This document shows positions 12,167-21,467 of a stretch of 40,696 nucleotides of DNA, piece by piece (the first letter of the stretch is position 1; every line of letters starts with the position of its first letter). The position numbers were made by a program, and so were the translations under genes. The notes below the pieces were generated by a model, which was not told the DNA's origin, searched no databases, and saw nothing but the letters and a program-made list of their open reading frames with translations. The stretch covers positions 1 through 40,696 of the forward strand of contig NZ_NGJU01000024.1 of NCBI RefSeq assembly GCF_003987495.1, given 5' to 3'. This stretch comes from Vagococcus salmoninarum (lineage in GTDB: Bacteria; Bacillota; Bacilli; Lactobacillales; Vagococcaceae).

Positions 12167-13453
12167 TTATCTAAAGAAAAAACGCATAATATCATTCCAA
12201 GTAACTAAAACCATTAAAATCATCATAAAAGCGAAACCAAAAATCGTGATTTTCCCTTCACTTTCTGGACTTAAAGGTTTTCTTCTAACCCCTTCGACTA
12301 AGTTCAGTAATAACTTACCGCCATCTAAAGCAGGAATCGGTAATAAATTCATAATTCCTAAGTTGACACTTAAAGTTGCCATAAAGCCTAAAACAACCAT
12401 AAAGCCTTGTTGCGCAACTTGGGAAGACACTTGGAAAATCATGACTGGTCCACCTAGTTTGTTTAAACTAAAGCCTGTTAACAAGCCTTTTAAAGCGACA
12501 AAAATCGTCATAGCACTAGTGATTGTTTGGCTTACCGCTGCTTTTAACTTACCGCTAAAAGACAATTTCTCTAACTTATAGCTAGAATAAATCCCTAAAA
12601 CAACTTGTGTTTTACCATCATCGGTCTTTTGCGTTTCTGGTGTTAACGTAATCGTTTCAGTTTTATCTCCACGTTGAACTAACAACTTTAGTTCTTGGTC
12701 TGCCGAACTTTGAATTTTTTTAGTTAATGCCTCAAATGTGGCAATTTCTTGACCGTTAACTTCTAATACCCGATCGCCTGGTAGAATCCCAGCTTTCTCA
12801 GCTACGCTGTCAGGGACTAAACTGCCAATGGTGCTACTAGGATCCGCCGTCCGATTTCCCCCTTGAGCAAACAAGATGACGATAAAAATGACAAATGTTA
12901 ACAAAAAGTTGAACATTGGACCGGCAAAGTTTGTCAGCATCCGCTTGTATAGTTTCGCCGATTGGAACTGGACGTCTAAGGGCGCAATCCGAACTTCAGT
13001 GCCGTCACTTTCAATGATTGTTGCATCATGATCGACTTGGTAAGTCACTTCTTTCCGCTCATCACCATAAATATTGCCTTTAATAAACAAGTCCTTTTCT
13101 AAATCAAAGGCTGTCACTTCAATTGGGATACTATTGGCTAACTGAACTTTACTACTAGTGTTGATCCGTTTAACGATTTGGTTTTCGTCTAATTCTAAAG
13201 ACAAAGGTTGGCCTGGATTGATTTCAACTTCCTCTTCACCTAAGCCGGCCATCCGGACATATCCGCCAATTGGCAGCATGCGGATCGTATAAGTTGTACC
13301 AGCTTTTCCTTGATGAGCAAATAATTTTGGCCCCATCCCAATCGAAAATTCTCTCACTAAGATCCCTGACCATTTTGCAAACAGAAAGTGCCCTAATTCG
13401 TGAACAATCACGATCACACAAAAAACAAAAATAAAAGTTAAAATAGTTTTCAT
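12167..13453 (-). CDS. rseP: Intramembrane zinc metalloprotease RseP/Eep
   Basis: A site-2 protease that cleaves membrane-embedded substrates; in enterococci the homologue Eep processes peptide pheromone precursors and anti-sigma factors. The 428-residue protein has the metal-binding HELGH motif in the first membrane segment (18-22), a PDZ domain around AGILPGDRVLEVNGQEI, and the third metal ligand in NLLPIPALDGG. Four hydrophobic segments are visible. I choose the ATG at 13453 rather than the in-frame GTG at 13459, because GGAG sits 7 bases before it and because ATGA overlaps the dxr stop, a sign of translational coupling. Confidence 0.95.
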   Translation of the reverse strand: MKTILTFIFVFCVIVIVHELGHFLFAKWSGILVREFSIGMGPKLFAHQGKAGTTYTIRMLPIGGYVRMAGLGEEEVEINPGQPLSLELDENQIVKRINTSSKVQLANSIPIEVTAFDLEKDLFIKGNIYGDERKEVTYQVDHDATIIESDGTEVRIAPLDVQFQSAKLYKRMLTNFAGPMFNFLLTFVIFIVILFAQGGNRTADPSSTIGSLVPDSVAEKAGILPGDRVLEVNGQEIATFEALTKKIQSSADQELKLLVQRGDKTETITLTPETQKTDDGKTQVVLGIYSSYKLEKLSFSGKLKAAVSQTITSAMTIFVALKGLLTGFSLNKLGGPVMIFQVSSQVAQQGFMVVLGFMATLSVNLGIMNLLPIPALDGGKLLLNLVEGVRRKPLSPESEGKITIFGFAFMMILMVLVTWNDIMRFFFR

Positions 13454-14610
13454 TTGCACTCTCCTTTTTTAATCATCCCTAGTACATAGTCACGTACTTT
13501 TTGATCGACAGCATTTAGCTGCTCTAAGCTTGTGACCTTTTCCGATGGGATGTCTTGAACTGCTTGTTGAACGTAGGTTTCAATTTCTAAATAACCAATC
13601 TGTCCTTGAAGAAAGCTGGCAACTGCCACTTCATTGGCTCCATTGTATACAGTTGGCAACGTTCCCCCGGCTGCCCCAACTTCATAAGCCAAAGCCATTA
13701 ATGGGTAGCGCTGGTAATCCATCTCACTAAAAGTCAACTGACCTATTTTCCCTAAATCAAACCCTTGTGGCTTTTTAATAGCAATCCGATCAGGGTAAGT
13801 TAAGGCCCCTTGAATAGCGCCCCGCATATCATTAGGACCTAATTGAGCTAAGTAGCTACCATCTTTGAACTGGACTAAGGAATGAACCAAACTTTCTCGA
13901 TGTAAAACAACTTTTATTTTATCATAATTCATGTCAAACAGCCATCTTGCTTCAATAACTTCCAACCCTTTGTTCATCATCGTCGCTGAATCAATCGTGA
14001 TTTTCGCTCCCATTGACCAATTGGGGTGTTGCAAAGCGGCTTTAACTGTGACATGTTTCAGCTCTTCCCGACTTAAATCCCGAAAACTACCACCTGAAGC
14101 AGTAATCAATAAACTGTCGACGTTCTCCCGTCGTTGCCCTTCGAGACAGTGAAAAATAGCAGAGTGTTCACTATCAACCGGTAATAACTGGACTTTATGA
14201 CGAGCCACAGCTGCCATGACTAATTCTCCACCCATGACGAGGGTTTCTTTATTCGCCAAAGCGATGTCTTTACCCGCTTCAATCCCAGCTAAAGTCGGCT
14301 CTAAACCAACACTGCCAACAAGGGCTGTTACAACTATCTCAGTTTCTGATAAGGTACTCGCTTCAATTAGCCCTTTTACGCCATAACCGAAAGTAATTTC
14401 TGGAAACTCCCGACTAAAAATCAACGCTTCCTTTGCTGATTTAACTGCCACATAGAGTGGTTTCACGTCTTTTATGATTTGCCGACCTTTGCTTAGATTG
14501 TCGTAAAAAGATAGGGCGACAACTTTAAATTTATCTGGGTAAGCAGCCACAACAGCTAACGTATTGCTCCCTATCGAGCCAGTTGCACCTAGTAACGTAA
14601 TCTTTTTCAT
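13450..14610 (-). CDS. dxr: 1-deoxy-D-xylulose 5-phosphate reductoisomerase
   Basis: Dxr makes 2-C-methyl-D-erythritol 4-phosphate, the committed step of the MEP isoprenoid pathway. The 386-residue protein has the NADPH-binding GATGSIGSNTL near the N-terminus, the ANKETLVMGG motif, metal-binding PVDSEHSAIFHCLE, and the flexible-loop region with SGGSFRDL and HPNWSMGAKITIDSATMMNK in two segments. The ATG at 14610 is preferred over one five codons earlier, because GGGAGGG is placed correctly for it and would otherwise be inside the gene. Many enterococci use the mevalonate route instead, so a MEP enzyme here is a useful taxonomic hint. Confidence 0.95.
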   Translation of the reverse strand: MKKITLLGATGSIGSNTLAVVAAYPDKFKVVALSFYDNLSKGRQIIKDVKPLYVAVKSAKEALIFSREFPEITFGYGVKGLIEASTLSETEIVVTALVGSVGLEPTLAGIEAGKDIALANKETLVMGGELVMAAVARHKVQLLPVDSEHSAIFHCLEGQRRENVDSLLITASGGSFRDLSREELKHVTVKAALQHPNWSMGAKITIDSATMMNKGLEVIEARWLFDMNYDKIKVVLHRESLVHSLVQFKDGSYLAQLGPNDMRGAIQGALTYPDRIAIKKPQGFDLGKIGQLTFSEMDYQRYPLMALAYEVGAAGGTLPTVYNGANEVAVASFLQGQIGYLEIETYVQQAVQDIPSEKVTSLEQLNAVDQKVRDYVLGMIKKGECK

Positions 14611-14667
14611 AGCTGTCCCTCCCAACTGTTGAATCTTTTTGATGCTAAGTAGTTAGTCTGAGAGGTT

Positions 14668-15474
14668 TTAAAAGATGCCTAATAAATGCATCACCGGAAA
14701 GACAAACAGCAAGCTGTCGAAACGATCTAAGATACCACCGTGCCCTGGCAAAATTGTGCCAGAGTCTTTGACACCGTAATGACGTTTATAGGCAGATTCG
14801 ACTAAATCTCCCATTTGACCAACCATTGAGAAAATGACGGTAAATAATAACATGACCCAAGTTTTATAACCAAATGTTGCCATTGTCGGGAAAAAGATAA
14901 AGAAAATACCGGCAAAGACTACAGCACAGACAATCCCACCTAATGAGCCTTCAATGGTTTTATTTGGTGAAATCGCTGGTGCTAGTTTTCGTTGACCTAA
15001 TTTACGGCCAATCATGTAAGCCCCAATATCTGTCGTCCAGACAACTAATAAAGCGTACATTAAAACCGTTAAATCTGAGGTTGTTCCTCGGGCTAATAAG
15101 AAGCTCTTAAAGCCCATGCCGACATATAAACTAACTAAGACTGGAAAAGCAGCCTCGTCAAGAGTATAAGTGTTCTTTGAAAAAACTGATAATGCTAAGA
15201 CGATCATAACTACGACATAAAATAAGGCGTATGTATCAGACTTAGCTGGTAAAAAGAAAAACCATTCTTTCATTGGTAAGACTAACACGACAGCCCCAAC
15301 GGCTGCTAATAAGCCTTCAATACTAACTAATTTTAAACCTTTCATGCGGAATAATTCATAAACTCCAACGACTGCTAAGGCAGCTGCTGTTAATTGGATG
15401 ATAATACCTCCATAAATAATAACCGGAATAAATAGTGCCAAAGCAACTACTGCGGTAATAACTCGTTGTCTCAT
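14668..15474 (-). CDS. cdsA: Phosphatidate cytidylyltransferase CdsA
   Basis: CdsA makes CDP-diacylglycerol from phosphatidic acid and CTP, the branch point of phospholipid synthesis, in the cytoplasmic membrane. The 268-residue protein has about eight hydrophobic segments and the family signature near the C-terminus, SAYKRHYGVKD followed by PGHGGILDRFDSL. It lies 7 bases after uppS and 58 bases before dxr, in the usual Firmicutes order. No anomaly was seen. Confidence 0.95.
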   Translation of the reverse strand: MRQRVITAVVALALFIPVIIYGGIIIQLTAAALAVVGVYELFRMKGLKLVSIEGLLAAVGAVVLVLPMKEWFFFLPAKSDTYALFYVVVMIVLALSVFSKNTYTLDEAAFPVLVSLYVGMGFKSFLLARGTTSDLTVLMYALLVVWTTDIGAYMIGRKLGQRKLAPAISPNKTIEGSLGGIVCAVVFAGIFFIFFPTMATFGYKTWVMLLFTVIFSMVGQMGDLVESAYKRHYGVKDSGTILPGHGGILDRFDSLLFVFPVMHLLGIF

Positions 15475-15480
15475 TTTTCT

Positions 15481-16299
15481 TTAATCTCCTTCTATTGTTG
15501 GTTCAATCTTAACTTCTTCAACTAGGCCGCCAAAACGACGGTTACGGTGTTGATAAGAAGCAAGGGCTTGTTCTAAATGATCTTCATCAAAATCTGGCCA
15601 AAGAGCCGGTGTGAAAAATAGCTCACTGTAAGCAATTTGCCACAATAAAAAATTACTAATTCGTTCTTCGCCACTTGTTCTAATTAATAAATCTGGGTTT
15701 TGGAGTTCTTCTCCTAAAGTTGCCGTCATTAAATAATTAGAAAAAAGCTCTTCGGTAATTGGCGTTTCAGCCAGTTCGCCAGCTTTAGCTTCAGTTACTA
15801 ATTGATTGACTGCTGTTAAAATTTCAGCTCGACTACCATAGTTCAAAGCAAAGTTCAAAATCATGCCAGTGTTGGCTTTCGTTTGTTCAACCGCCTCTAA
15901 GACTGCTTTTTTAGTATGCTCTGGCAAATCATCAATATAACCAATCACTGCTACTTTGACATTTTCAGCAATTAGCTCAGGTACAAAGGTTTCAAAAAAC
16001 TCAACTGGCAACTGCATTAAGAAATCAACTTCACTTGTCGGTCGTTTCCAATTTTCAGTTGAAAAAGCATACAAAGTTAAAACTTTGACTCCTAAACGGC
16101 TGGCTTTTTTCGTGATTTTTTTAACATTATTCATACCTTCTTGATGTCCTGCCACTCGCGGTAAGCGACGGTTTTGGGCCCAACGACCGTTTCCATCCAT
16201 TATGACTGCCACATGGCCTGGAATTTCACCAGTTGCTTCAAAGCTCCATTGGCTTTCATCTTGAGTATATTTATCTTTTTGAGGAAATAAACGAAACAT
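15481..16299 (-). CDS. uppS: Undecaprenyl diphosphate synthase (isoprenyl transferase)
   Basis: UppS condenses isopentenyl diphosphate units onto farnesyl diphosphate to make the C55 lipid carrier for peptidoglycan. The 272-residue protein has the substrate-binding VAVIMDGNGRWA motif (about 31-42), ALNYGSRAEI, and the C-terminal DLLIRTSGEERISNFLLWQ signature. Two ATG codons are adjacent; the second is chosen because GGGAGG is only three bases from the first. It is the promoter-proximal gene of the uppS-cdsA-dxr-rseP-proS operon, placing lipid-carrier and phospholipid synthesis together. Confidence 0.96.
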   Translation of the reverse strand: MFRLFPQKDKYTQDESQWSFEATGEIPGHVAVIMDGNGRWAQNRRLPRVAGHQEGMNNVKKITKKASRLGVKVLTLYAFSTENWKRPTSEVDFLMQLPVEFFETFVPELIAENVKVAVIGYIDDLPEHTKKAVLEAVEQTKANTGMILNFALNYGSRAEILTAVNQLVTEAKAGELAETPITEELFSNYLMTATLGEELQNPDLLIRTSGEERISNFLLWQIAYSELFFTPALWPDFDEDHLEQALASYQHRNRRFGGLVEEVKIEPTIEGD

Positions 16300-16334
16300 C
16301 ATGTGCCTCCCTTTACTCTTAATCTATCTTAACC

Positions 16335-16343
16335 ATTGTAGCA
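16335..16343 (-). promoter_or_regulatory. Extended -10 promoter for the uppS operon
   Basis: On the minus strand TGC-TACAAT (16343-16335) forms an extended -10 element about 35 bases before the uppS start. No good -35 box is seen at 17 bases, which is usual for extended -10 promoters. The rest of the 16303-16475 gap holds nothing else that I recognise. Confidence 0.45.
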
Positions 16344-16475
16344 AAAACTTGCCTAAAAGCCTATAAAAAGCGTATATTCTCATAAAAATTCAGGGAAGTT
16401 AAAGTTATTCTTAAGATTAATTTGCTTTTGGGCCAGTTATCTGGAAGACAAGTCCTTTTTCTTAGCTTTTACTAC

Positions 16476-16504
16476 AAAAAAAAGAGCCTCTTTAGGCTCT
16501 TTTT
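16476..16504 (-). terminator. Rho-independent terminator after frr
   Basis: A perfect 9-bp stem (16481-16489 with 16494-16502) with a four-base loop is followed on the minus strand by a T run extending to 16476. It begins 7 bases after the frr stop codon and separates the pyrH-frr unit from the uppS operon. Confidence 0.9.
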
Positions 16505-16511
16505 GACATGC

Positions 16512-17069
16512 TTAAACTTCTAACAATTCTTCTTCTTTAGCAACAGTAATTTTGTCAATTGACTTAGTACTATTATCTGTTAAAGCTTGAACGTCTTTTT
16601 CTAATTTGTGTAATTCATCTTCAGAAATATCTTTCGCTTTTTCCATTTTTTTCAATTCATCAATGGCATCACGACGGATATTACGGACGACAACTTTCGC
16701 ACTTTCAGCATATTTGCCGACTTCTTTAGCGAGTTCTTTACGACGATCTTCGGTTAATTGTGGAATGACTAAACGAATCACAGTTCCATCATTAGCTGGT
16801 GTAATACCGATTTCACTTTGCGAAATAGCTTTTTCAATGTCTTGAATTGAGCCTTTATCAAAAGGTGTAATCATTAAAACCCGAGCTTCTGGGATTGTAA
16901 TAGACGCTAAAGCATTCAATGGTGTTGGAGCACCGTAATAAATTACTTGAATGCGGTCTAAAAGGCTGGCATTGGCACGGCCGGCACGGAGTTGTCCTAA
17001 CTCACGTTGTAACCCTTCTTCTGCTTTAATCATTTTATCTTTGGCTGAATCTAATACTTCTTTGACCAT
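16512..17069 (-). CDS. frr: Ribosome recycling factor
   Basis: RRF splits post-termination ribosomes together with EF-G. The 185-residue length is exactly typical. Recognisable segments are [20 protein letters not shown] (about 18-37), [12 protein letters not shown] and [16 protein letters not shown], followed by the C-terminal long helix. It starts 2 bases after the pyrH stop, so the two are surely co-transcribed. The start codon follows a GGGGGAAATAAGA stretch with a good ribosome site overlapping the end of pyrH. Confidence 0.97.
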   Translation of the reverse strand: MVKEVLDSAKDKMIKAEEGLQRELGQLRAGRANASLLDRIQVIYYGAPTPLNALASITIPEARVLMITPFDKGSIQDIEKAISQSEIGITPANDGTVIRLVIPQLTEDRRKELAKEVGKYAESAKVVVRNIRRDAIDELKKMEKAKDISEDELHKLEKDVQALTDNSTKSIDKITVAKEEELLEV

Positions 17070-17071
17070 TC

Positions 17072-17833
<762 letters not shown>

Positions 17834-17876
17834 TAGTTTCCCATGCTTATCAGTTGCTTTTACCTTAAAATTGCCT

Positions 17877-17932
17877 AAAAAAAGGGAGCGCAATCCACAA
17901 AAAATTGCGTTCCCACTGTCTCGGAAGACAGT
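17877..17932 (-). terminator. Terminator after tsf, preceded by a small hairpin
   Basis: On the minus strand an 11-bp stem with one G-T pair (17884-17894 with 17904-17914) is followed by seven T (17877-17883). Immediately before it, 17915-17932 forms a separate perfect 6-bp hairpin with the arms ACTGTC and GACAGT. Together they lie directly after the tsf stop at 17936. Confidence 0.88.
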
Positions 17933-17935
17933 TAT

Positions 17936-18814
17936 TTATTTCATTTGGTTTGCTACTTCTTCAGCAAAGTTTTCTGATTTTTTCTCCATGCCTTCGCCAA
18001 CTTCAAAACGGACAAATGACTTAACTGTTGCGTTTTTAGCAGCAACAAATTTAGCAACTGTCATGTCTGGGTCTTTAACGAAAGGTTGGTCAACTAAACA
18101 GATTTCAGCTAAGAATTTTTGCATACGTCCAACAACCATTTTTTCAACGATGTTAGCAGGTTTGCCTTCATTTAAAGCTTGCTCTGTTAAGATTTCTTTT
18201 TCTTTTTCTAATTCTTCAGCTGGTACTTCATCTTTAGTGATGTAACGAGGGTTGATTGCTGCAACGTGCATCGCAACGTCTTTAGCAGTTTCTTCGTCAG
18301 TTGTACCGTCTAAAAGAGTTAAAACAGCAATACGGCCACCCATGTGTAAGTATGAACCGAAAGCTTGAGCGTCAGTTTTTTCAACTAATTCAAAACGGCG
18401 GAAGCTTATTTTTTCACCAATAACAGTGTTAGCTTCAAGAATGTCTTTTTCAAGAGTTTCGTTGTCTGTTTTGATTGCAAGTGCTTCTTCCATTGTCGCT
18501 GGTTTGTTATCAACAATTGCTTTAGCAACTTTTTTAACTAATTCTTGGAACATTTCATTTTTAGAAACGAAATCTGTTTCAGAGTTAATTTCAACGATAG
18601 CAGCAAAGTTGCCATCGATATGAACGTTAGCTAAACCTTCAGCAGCAACACGGTCGCCTTTTTTAGCAGCTTTCGCCATACCATTTTCTCTTAAGTACTC
18701 AACAGCTTTCTCCATTACACCTTCAACTTCAACTAAAGCTCTTTTAGCATCCATCATACCAACGCCTGTTGCGTCACGTAATTCTTTTACCATAGCAGCA
18801 GTAATTTTTGACAT
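17936..18814 (-). CDS. tsf: Translation elongation factor Ts
   Basis: EF-Ts regenerates EF-Tu-GTP. The 292-residue protein has an N-terminal UBA-like domain with [19 protein letters not shown] (about 9-27), the [10 protein letters not shown] motif that contacts EF-Tu, and the later [10 protein letters not shown] segment. GGAGG stands before the ATG. It follows rpsB after a 126-base gap with a strong hairpin, so its level is probably set by read-through from the rpsB promoter. Confidence 0.97.
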   Translation of the reverse strand: MSKITAAMVKELRDATGVGMMDAKRALVEVEGVMEKAVEYLRENGMAKAAKKGDRVAAEGLANVHIDGNFAAIVEINSETDFVSKNEMFQELVKKVAKAIVDNKPATMEEALAIKTDNETLEKDILEANTVIGEKISFRRFELVEKTDAQAFGSYLHMGGRIAVLTLLDGTTDEETAKDVAMHVAAINPRYITKDEVPAEELEKEKEILTEQALNEGKPANIVEKMVVGRMQKFLAEICLVDQPFVKDPDMTVAKFVAAKNATVKSFVRFEVGEGMEKKSENFAEEVANQMK

Positions 18815-18854
18815 AATCTATATTCCTCCAATTATAATTGTTCGATTTTTTTAG

Positions 18855-18924
18855 AAAAAACTGCCCCAAAGGAAATCTGGGCTACTTATTTTCGCCAACG
18901 GATCAATAGCCTTTGAGACAGTTT
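18855..18924 (-). terminator. Terminator/attenuator between rpsB and tsf
   Basis: The arms 18858-18872 and 18910-18924 pair over 15 bases with two G-T pairs, and an inner GGCTA/TAGCC stem lengthens it; a T run (18855-18860) follows on the minus strand. It sits between two genes normally co-transcribed, and no separate tsf promoter with proper spacing is visible, so it probably acts as a partial terminator that lowers tsf relative to rpsB. Confidence 0.7.
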
Positions 18925-18940
18925 CAGTTTTTAATGTTAA

Positions 18941-19726
18941 TTAAGCGTTTTTGCCTTCAACGACTTCAACGATTTCTTCGATTGAAGTTGCTTCTTCTGC
19001 AACAGCTTCTTCTTTAACAAATGTTTCTTCAACGACTTCATCTTCACCTTGACGGCCTTCGATGAAAGCATCAGCCATTTTGCCAGCAATTAATTTAACG
19101 GCACGAATAGCATCATCGTTTGATGGGATAACAACGTCGATCTCATCTGGATCACAGTTAGTATCAACCATAGCTACGATTGGAATATTTAATTTGTGTG
19201 CTTCTTGGACTGCAATACGCTCTTTACGAGGATCCACGATGAAGATTACATCTGGAATTCTTGGCATATCAGCGATACCGCCTAAGAATTTTTCAAGACG
19301 TTCGCGTTCTTTGTTTAAACCAGCTACTTCTTTTTTAGGAAGTACTTCAAAGATACCGTCTTCTTCCATTTTAGTGATGTCTTTCAAACGACGGATACGT
19401 TTTTGGATAGTATCCCAGTTAGTTAAAGTTCCACCTAACCAACGGTGGTTTACGTAGTATTGACCAGCGCGGATAGCTTCATCTTTAATAGCTTCTTGAG
19501 CTTGTTTTTTAGTACCTACGAATAAAGCAACTCCGCCGTCTTCAGCGATGTTCTTCATGTAGTTATAAGCGTCATCTACTAGACGTACAGTTTTTTGTAG
19601 GTCGATGATGTAGATTCCGTTTCTTTCTGTAAAGATGTATTTCTTCATTTTTGGGTTCCAGCGACGAGTTTGGTGTCCGAAATGTACACCAGCTTCTAAT
19701 AGCTGTTTCATTGAGATTACTGCCAT
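18941..19726 (-). CDS. rpsB: Ribosomal protein S2
   Basis: S2 is a 30S subunit protein, here 261 residues. The family start [19 protein letters not shown] is followed by [33 protein letters not shown] and [15 protein letters not shown]. The reading frame stays open for 110 more codons upstream, but that part overlaps the promoter and leader, has no family similarity, and the ATG at 19726 has GGAGG ten bases before it, so 19726 is the start. The acidic C-terminal tail rich in Glu and Val is normal for Lactobacillales S2. A structured leader and a good promoter lie upstream. Confidence 0.98.
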   Translation of the reverse strand: MAVISMKQLLEAGVHFGHQTRRWNPKMKKYIFTERNGIYIIDLQKTVRLVDDAYNYMKNIAEDGGVALFVGTKKQAQEAIKDEAIRAGQYYVNHRWLGGTLTNWDTIQKRIRRLKDITKMEEDGIFEVLPKKEVAGLNKERERLEKFLGGIADMPRIPDVIFIVDPRKERIAVQEAHKLNIPIVAMVDTNCDPDEIDVVIPSNDDAIRAVKLIAGKMADAFIEGRQGEDEVVEETFVKEEAVAEEATSIEEIVEVVEGKNA

Positions 19727-19786
19727 GATTTTGTTTCCTCCAATTGGTTTTTTATTTTCCTCTCTCAAATTCAACTGTATGAAGAA

Positions 19787-19857
19787 CTTTAGTTGCCTAA
19801 AGCACCGCTCCACGCATCCTTTGAGATGTGGTTTTGTAGTTATACGATTCGCATAAC
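19787..19857 (-). ncRNA. Structured 5' leader of rpsB
   Basis: Three hairpins lie between the promoter and the ribosome site. Going 5' to 3' on the minus strand: GTTATGCG pairing with CGTATAAC (19839-19857); a CCACATC...GATGCGTGG imperfect hairpin (about 19810-19831); and CTTTAG-GCAA-CTAAAG (19787-19802), a perfect 6-bp stem closed by a GNRA tetraloop. Ribosomal protein operons often have leaders through which the protein represses its own synthesis, and this has that appearance. Binding of S2 is inference; I cannot name the Rfam family. Confidence 0.55.
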
Positions 19858-19864
19858 CTTTAAC

Positions 19865-19893
19865 AGTATACAATAGGGGGGAGGGAAATGCAA
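19865..19893 (-). promoter_or_regulatory. Sigma-A promoter of rpsB-tsf
   Basis: On the minus strand TTGCAT (19888-19893) and TATACT (19865-19870) are exactly 17 bases apart. Transcription would start near 19858, giving a leader of about 130 bases. The C-rich minus-strand spacer (a G run on the plus strand, 19876-19880) is unusual for this AT-rich genome. Confidence 0.75.
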
Positions 19894-19993
19894 GAGTATT
19901 TTGGGAGTTTGTGTGTGGAAGATTCGTTTTAATAAGGTTCAGCAGATTATTCCATGACACCCCCATTTGATAAGTTAATATAAATACTCTTGC
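19890..19993. repeat. 12-bp perfect inverted repeat between rpsB and the accessory insert
   Basis: GCAAGAGTATTT (19890-19901) is repeated in inverse orientation as AAATACTCTTGC (19982-19993), 80 bases apart. The left copy overlaps the -35 box of the rpsB promoter. The stretch 19894-20052 has no gene and no clear terminator for the gene ending at 20053. The repeat may be the scar of a small element, a large stem, or an operator pair. Confidence 0.6.
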
Positions 19994-20052
19994 TAGTGAT
20001 TTAGTAGTGATAATGGTTATGAGGAAAATAATCCCTTTTTCGTGTAGAAAAA

Positions 20053-21363
20053 TCACTTCACCGCAAGCGATTCACGATATTCCTCAGCATCGACATCAGC
20101 TCTAAAATCAATTGTTAGTTCTCCATACTCATCCAGTTTCTTTTGGACCTTATCAATTGGCACCTTAAAAAACTCTTTTCTACTGTTAACTTTATTAATT
20201 CGATATGAATCAAAATATCGATGTAATTCTGACTCCAGTTTATATGCATCATAACTAAATATTAACGCATGGACATCAAATTTGAACGGAACAGAAGCAC
20301 TACTCAATTCACTAATGCGTTCTAAAGGATCTATACGTCGTGTGACACCAATCTTAACAACCTCCTTACCAAAAGCGCCAATATTGCTAATCACATATAC
20401 ATAACCAGCCAATGCATGTGCTGTTCGATAATCTAGCTCTTCTTTTTCATCTTCACGTTCTTGTACTTTAACACCTAAATCGATAATTTGATTTTCAATT
20501 GATTGCTTTTCTTCGTCGGAAGTTGCTGTTTCTAATTTTAGTTGTAAATCAACGATTAAATTTTGATAATGCTTTATGTCCTTGTCAATTAATTTCTTCT
20601 TGCTCTGAATTTCCTTCTGCAAAGCTTTTTCTTCTCTTTCACGTTCGCGTTGCTCTCTCAATTCTTCTTTTTCATCTTGTTTTTTTCGTTCATATTCGTA
20701 AGCTAAATACAATTCTTCTAATTTTAAAGTTAAAAATTGGTTCGTCAGTGAGAGTCGATTTGAGTGATTCAATTTGTTTAACTGTTCAAAAGATTTATTA
20801 ATTCTATTTTCAACTGATTGTATATTATTATATTTGATTTTGTTTATCGAAGCTTCACATTCGTTATTAAATGACCTAAGAATTTGTTTTACATTATCAT
20901 TTGTCATTTTTTTACCTTTTGCTTTACTCCCATCTACAGTCCAATTTTCAAAATAGTTCACTGCACTTTTGTCCTTTATCATCTGCTTTTGGTGAGAACG
21001 AACTTGAGCTAATTTATCTTTATATCCTAATGAACTAGCAAAATTATACTTTGGTAGATATAATCCAAATGACTCCATTAAAAGATCGTCTTCCGCTACT
21101 ATAAACTGTCTTCTCAGATTGTTTAACTTTTCTTGTTCCGTACTAATATCATTAGTAATTTGTCGTGACTTACTTTCATGATTTTTAAAATCTTCTTTAA
21201 TTTGTTTTAAATCTTTTTCTTGATTTAAAATTTTTTCCTGTAATTCCAACACCGTCATTTGTTCTATTGTCATTTCTTTTTTTCTTAGTTCATCTAAATC
21301 ATATTTTAGTAATTCAATCTCTCTTTTATAATCATTTACTTTCAAAAAATCAAATATCCCCAT
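20053..21363 (-). CDS. DUF4041-like coiled-coil protein with C-terminal T5orf172/GIY-YIG-like domain
   Basis: This 436-residue protein begins with a coiled coil (about 5-80), has a middle region (about 90-210) resembling DUF4041 proteins of phages and genomic islands, then a very charged helical stretch rich in Glu, Lys and Arg (about 215-310), and ends in a domain with YVYVISN, KIGVTRR, a [13 protein letters not shown] helix and EFFKV, the pattern of the T5orf172/MUG113 branch of GIY-YIG-like nucleases. The ATG at 21363 has GAGGAG seven bases upstream; an in-frame ATG six codons earlier precedes this site. It follows the KAP NTPase gene by 104 bases on the same strand in an AT-rich insert. 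Function is unknown; a DNA-acting role in phage defence or prophage biology is inference. Confidence 0.75.
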   Translation of the reverse strand: MGIFDFLKVNDYKREIELLKYDLDELRKKEMTIEQMTVLELQEKILNQEKDLKQIKEDFKNHESKSRQITNDISTEQEKLNNLRRQFIVAEDDLLMESFGLYLPKYNFASSLGYKDKLAQVRSHQKQMIKDKSAVNYFENWTVDGSKAKGKKMTNDNVKQILRSFNNECEASINKIKYNNIQSVENRINKSFEQLNKLNHSNRLSLTNQFLTLKLEELYLAYEYERKKQDEKEELREQREREREEKALQKEIQSKKKLIDKDIKHYQNLIVDLQLKLETATSDEEKQSIENQIIDLGVKVQEREDEKEELDYRTAHALAGYVYVISNIGAFGKEVVKIGVTRRIDPLERISELSSASVPFKFDVHALIFSYDAYKLESELHRYFDSYRINKVNSRKEFFKVPIDKVQKKLDEYGELTIDFRADVDAEEYRESLAVK

Positions 21364-21467
21364 CAAAATTCTCCTCTTCACTGAAATTCGAGTAAAAATA
21401 CATATTAATTTAAAGTTATCTTAAAAAAAATCTCTTAATACATTTAAAATTATATTGAGCAAAAAAA

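Noticed and set aside
13236-13421. 61-codon minus-strand frame inside rseP
   Set aside because: It overlaps rseP in another frame and has no family features; rseP covers the same bases with full motif support.
18826-18834. TATAAT just before the tsf ribosome site as a tsf promoter
   Set aside because: It touches the GGAGG ribosome site, so transcription would start inside or after it; no -35 box fits.
19727-20056. N-terminal extension of rpsB by 110 codons in the same open frame
   Set aside because: It runs through the promoter and leader hairpins, has no S2 family similarity, and a strong ribosome site marks the ATG at 19726.
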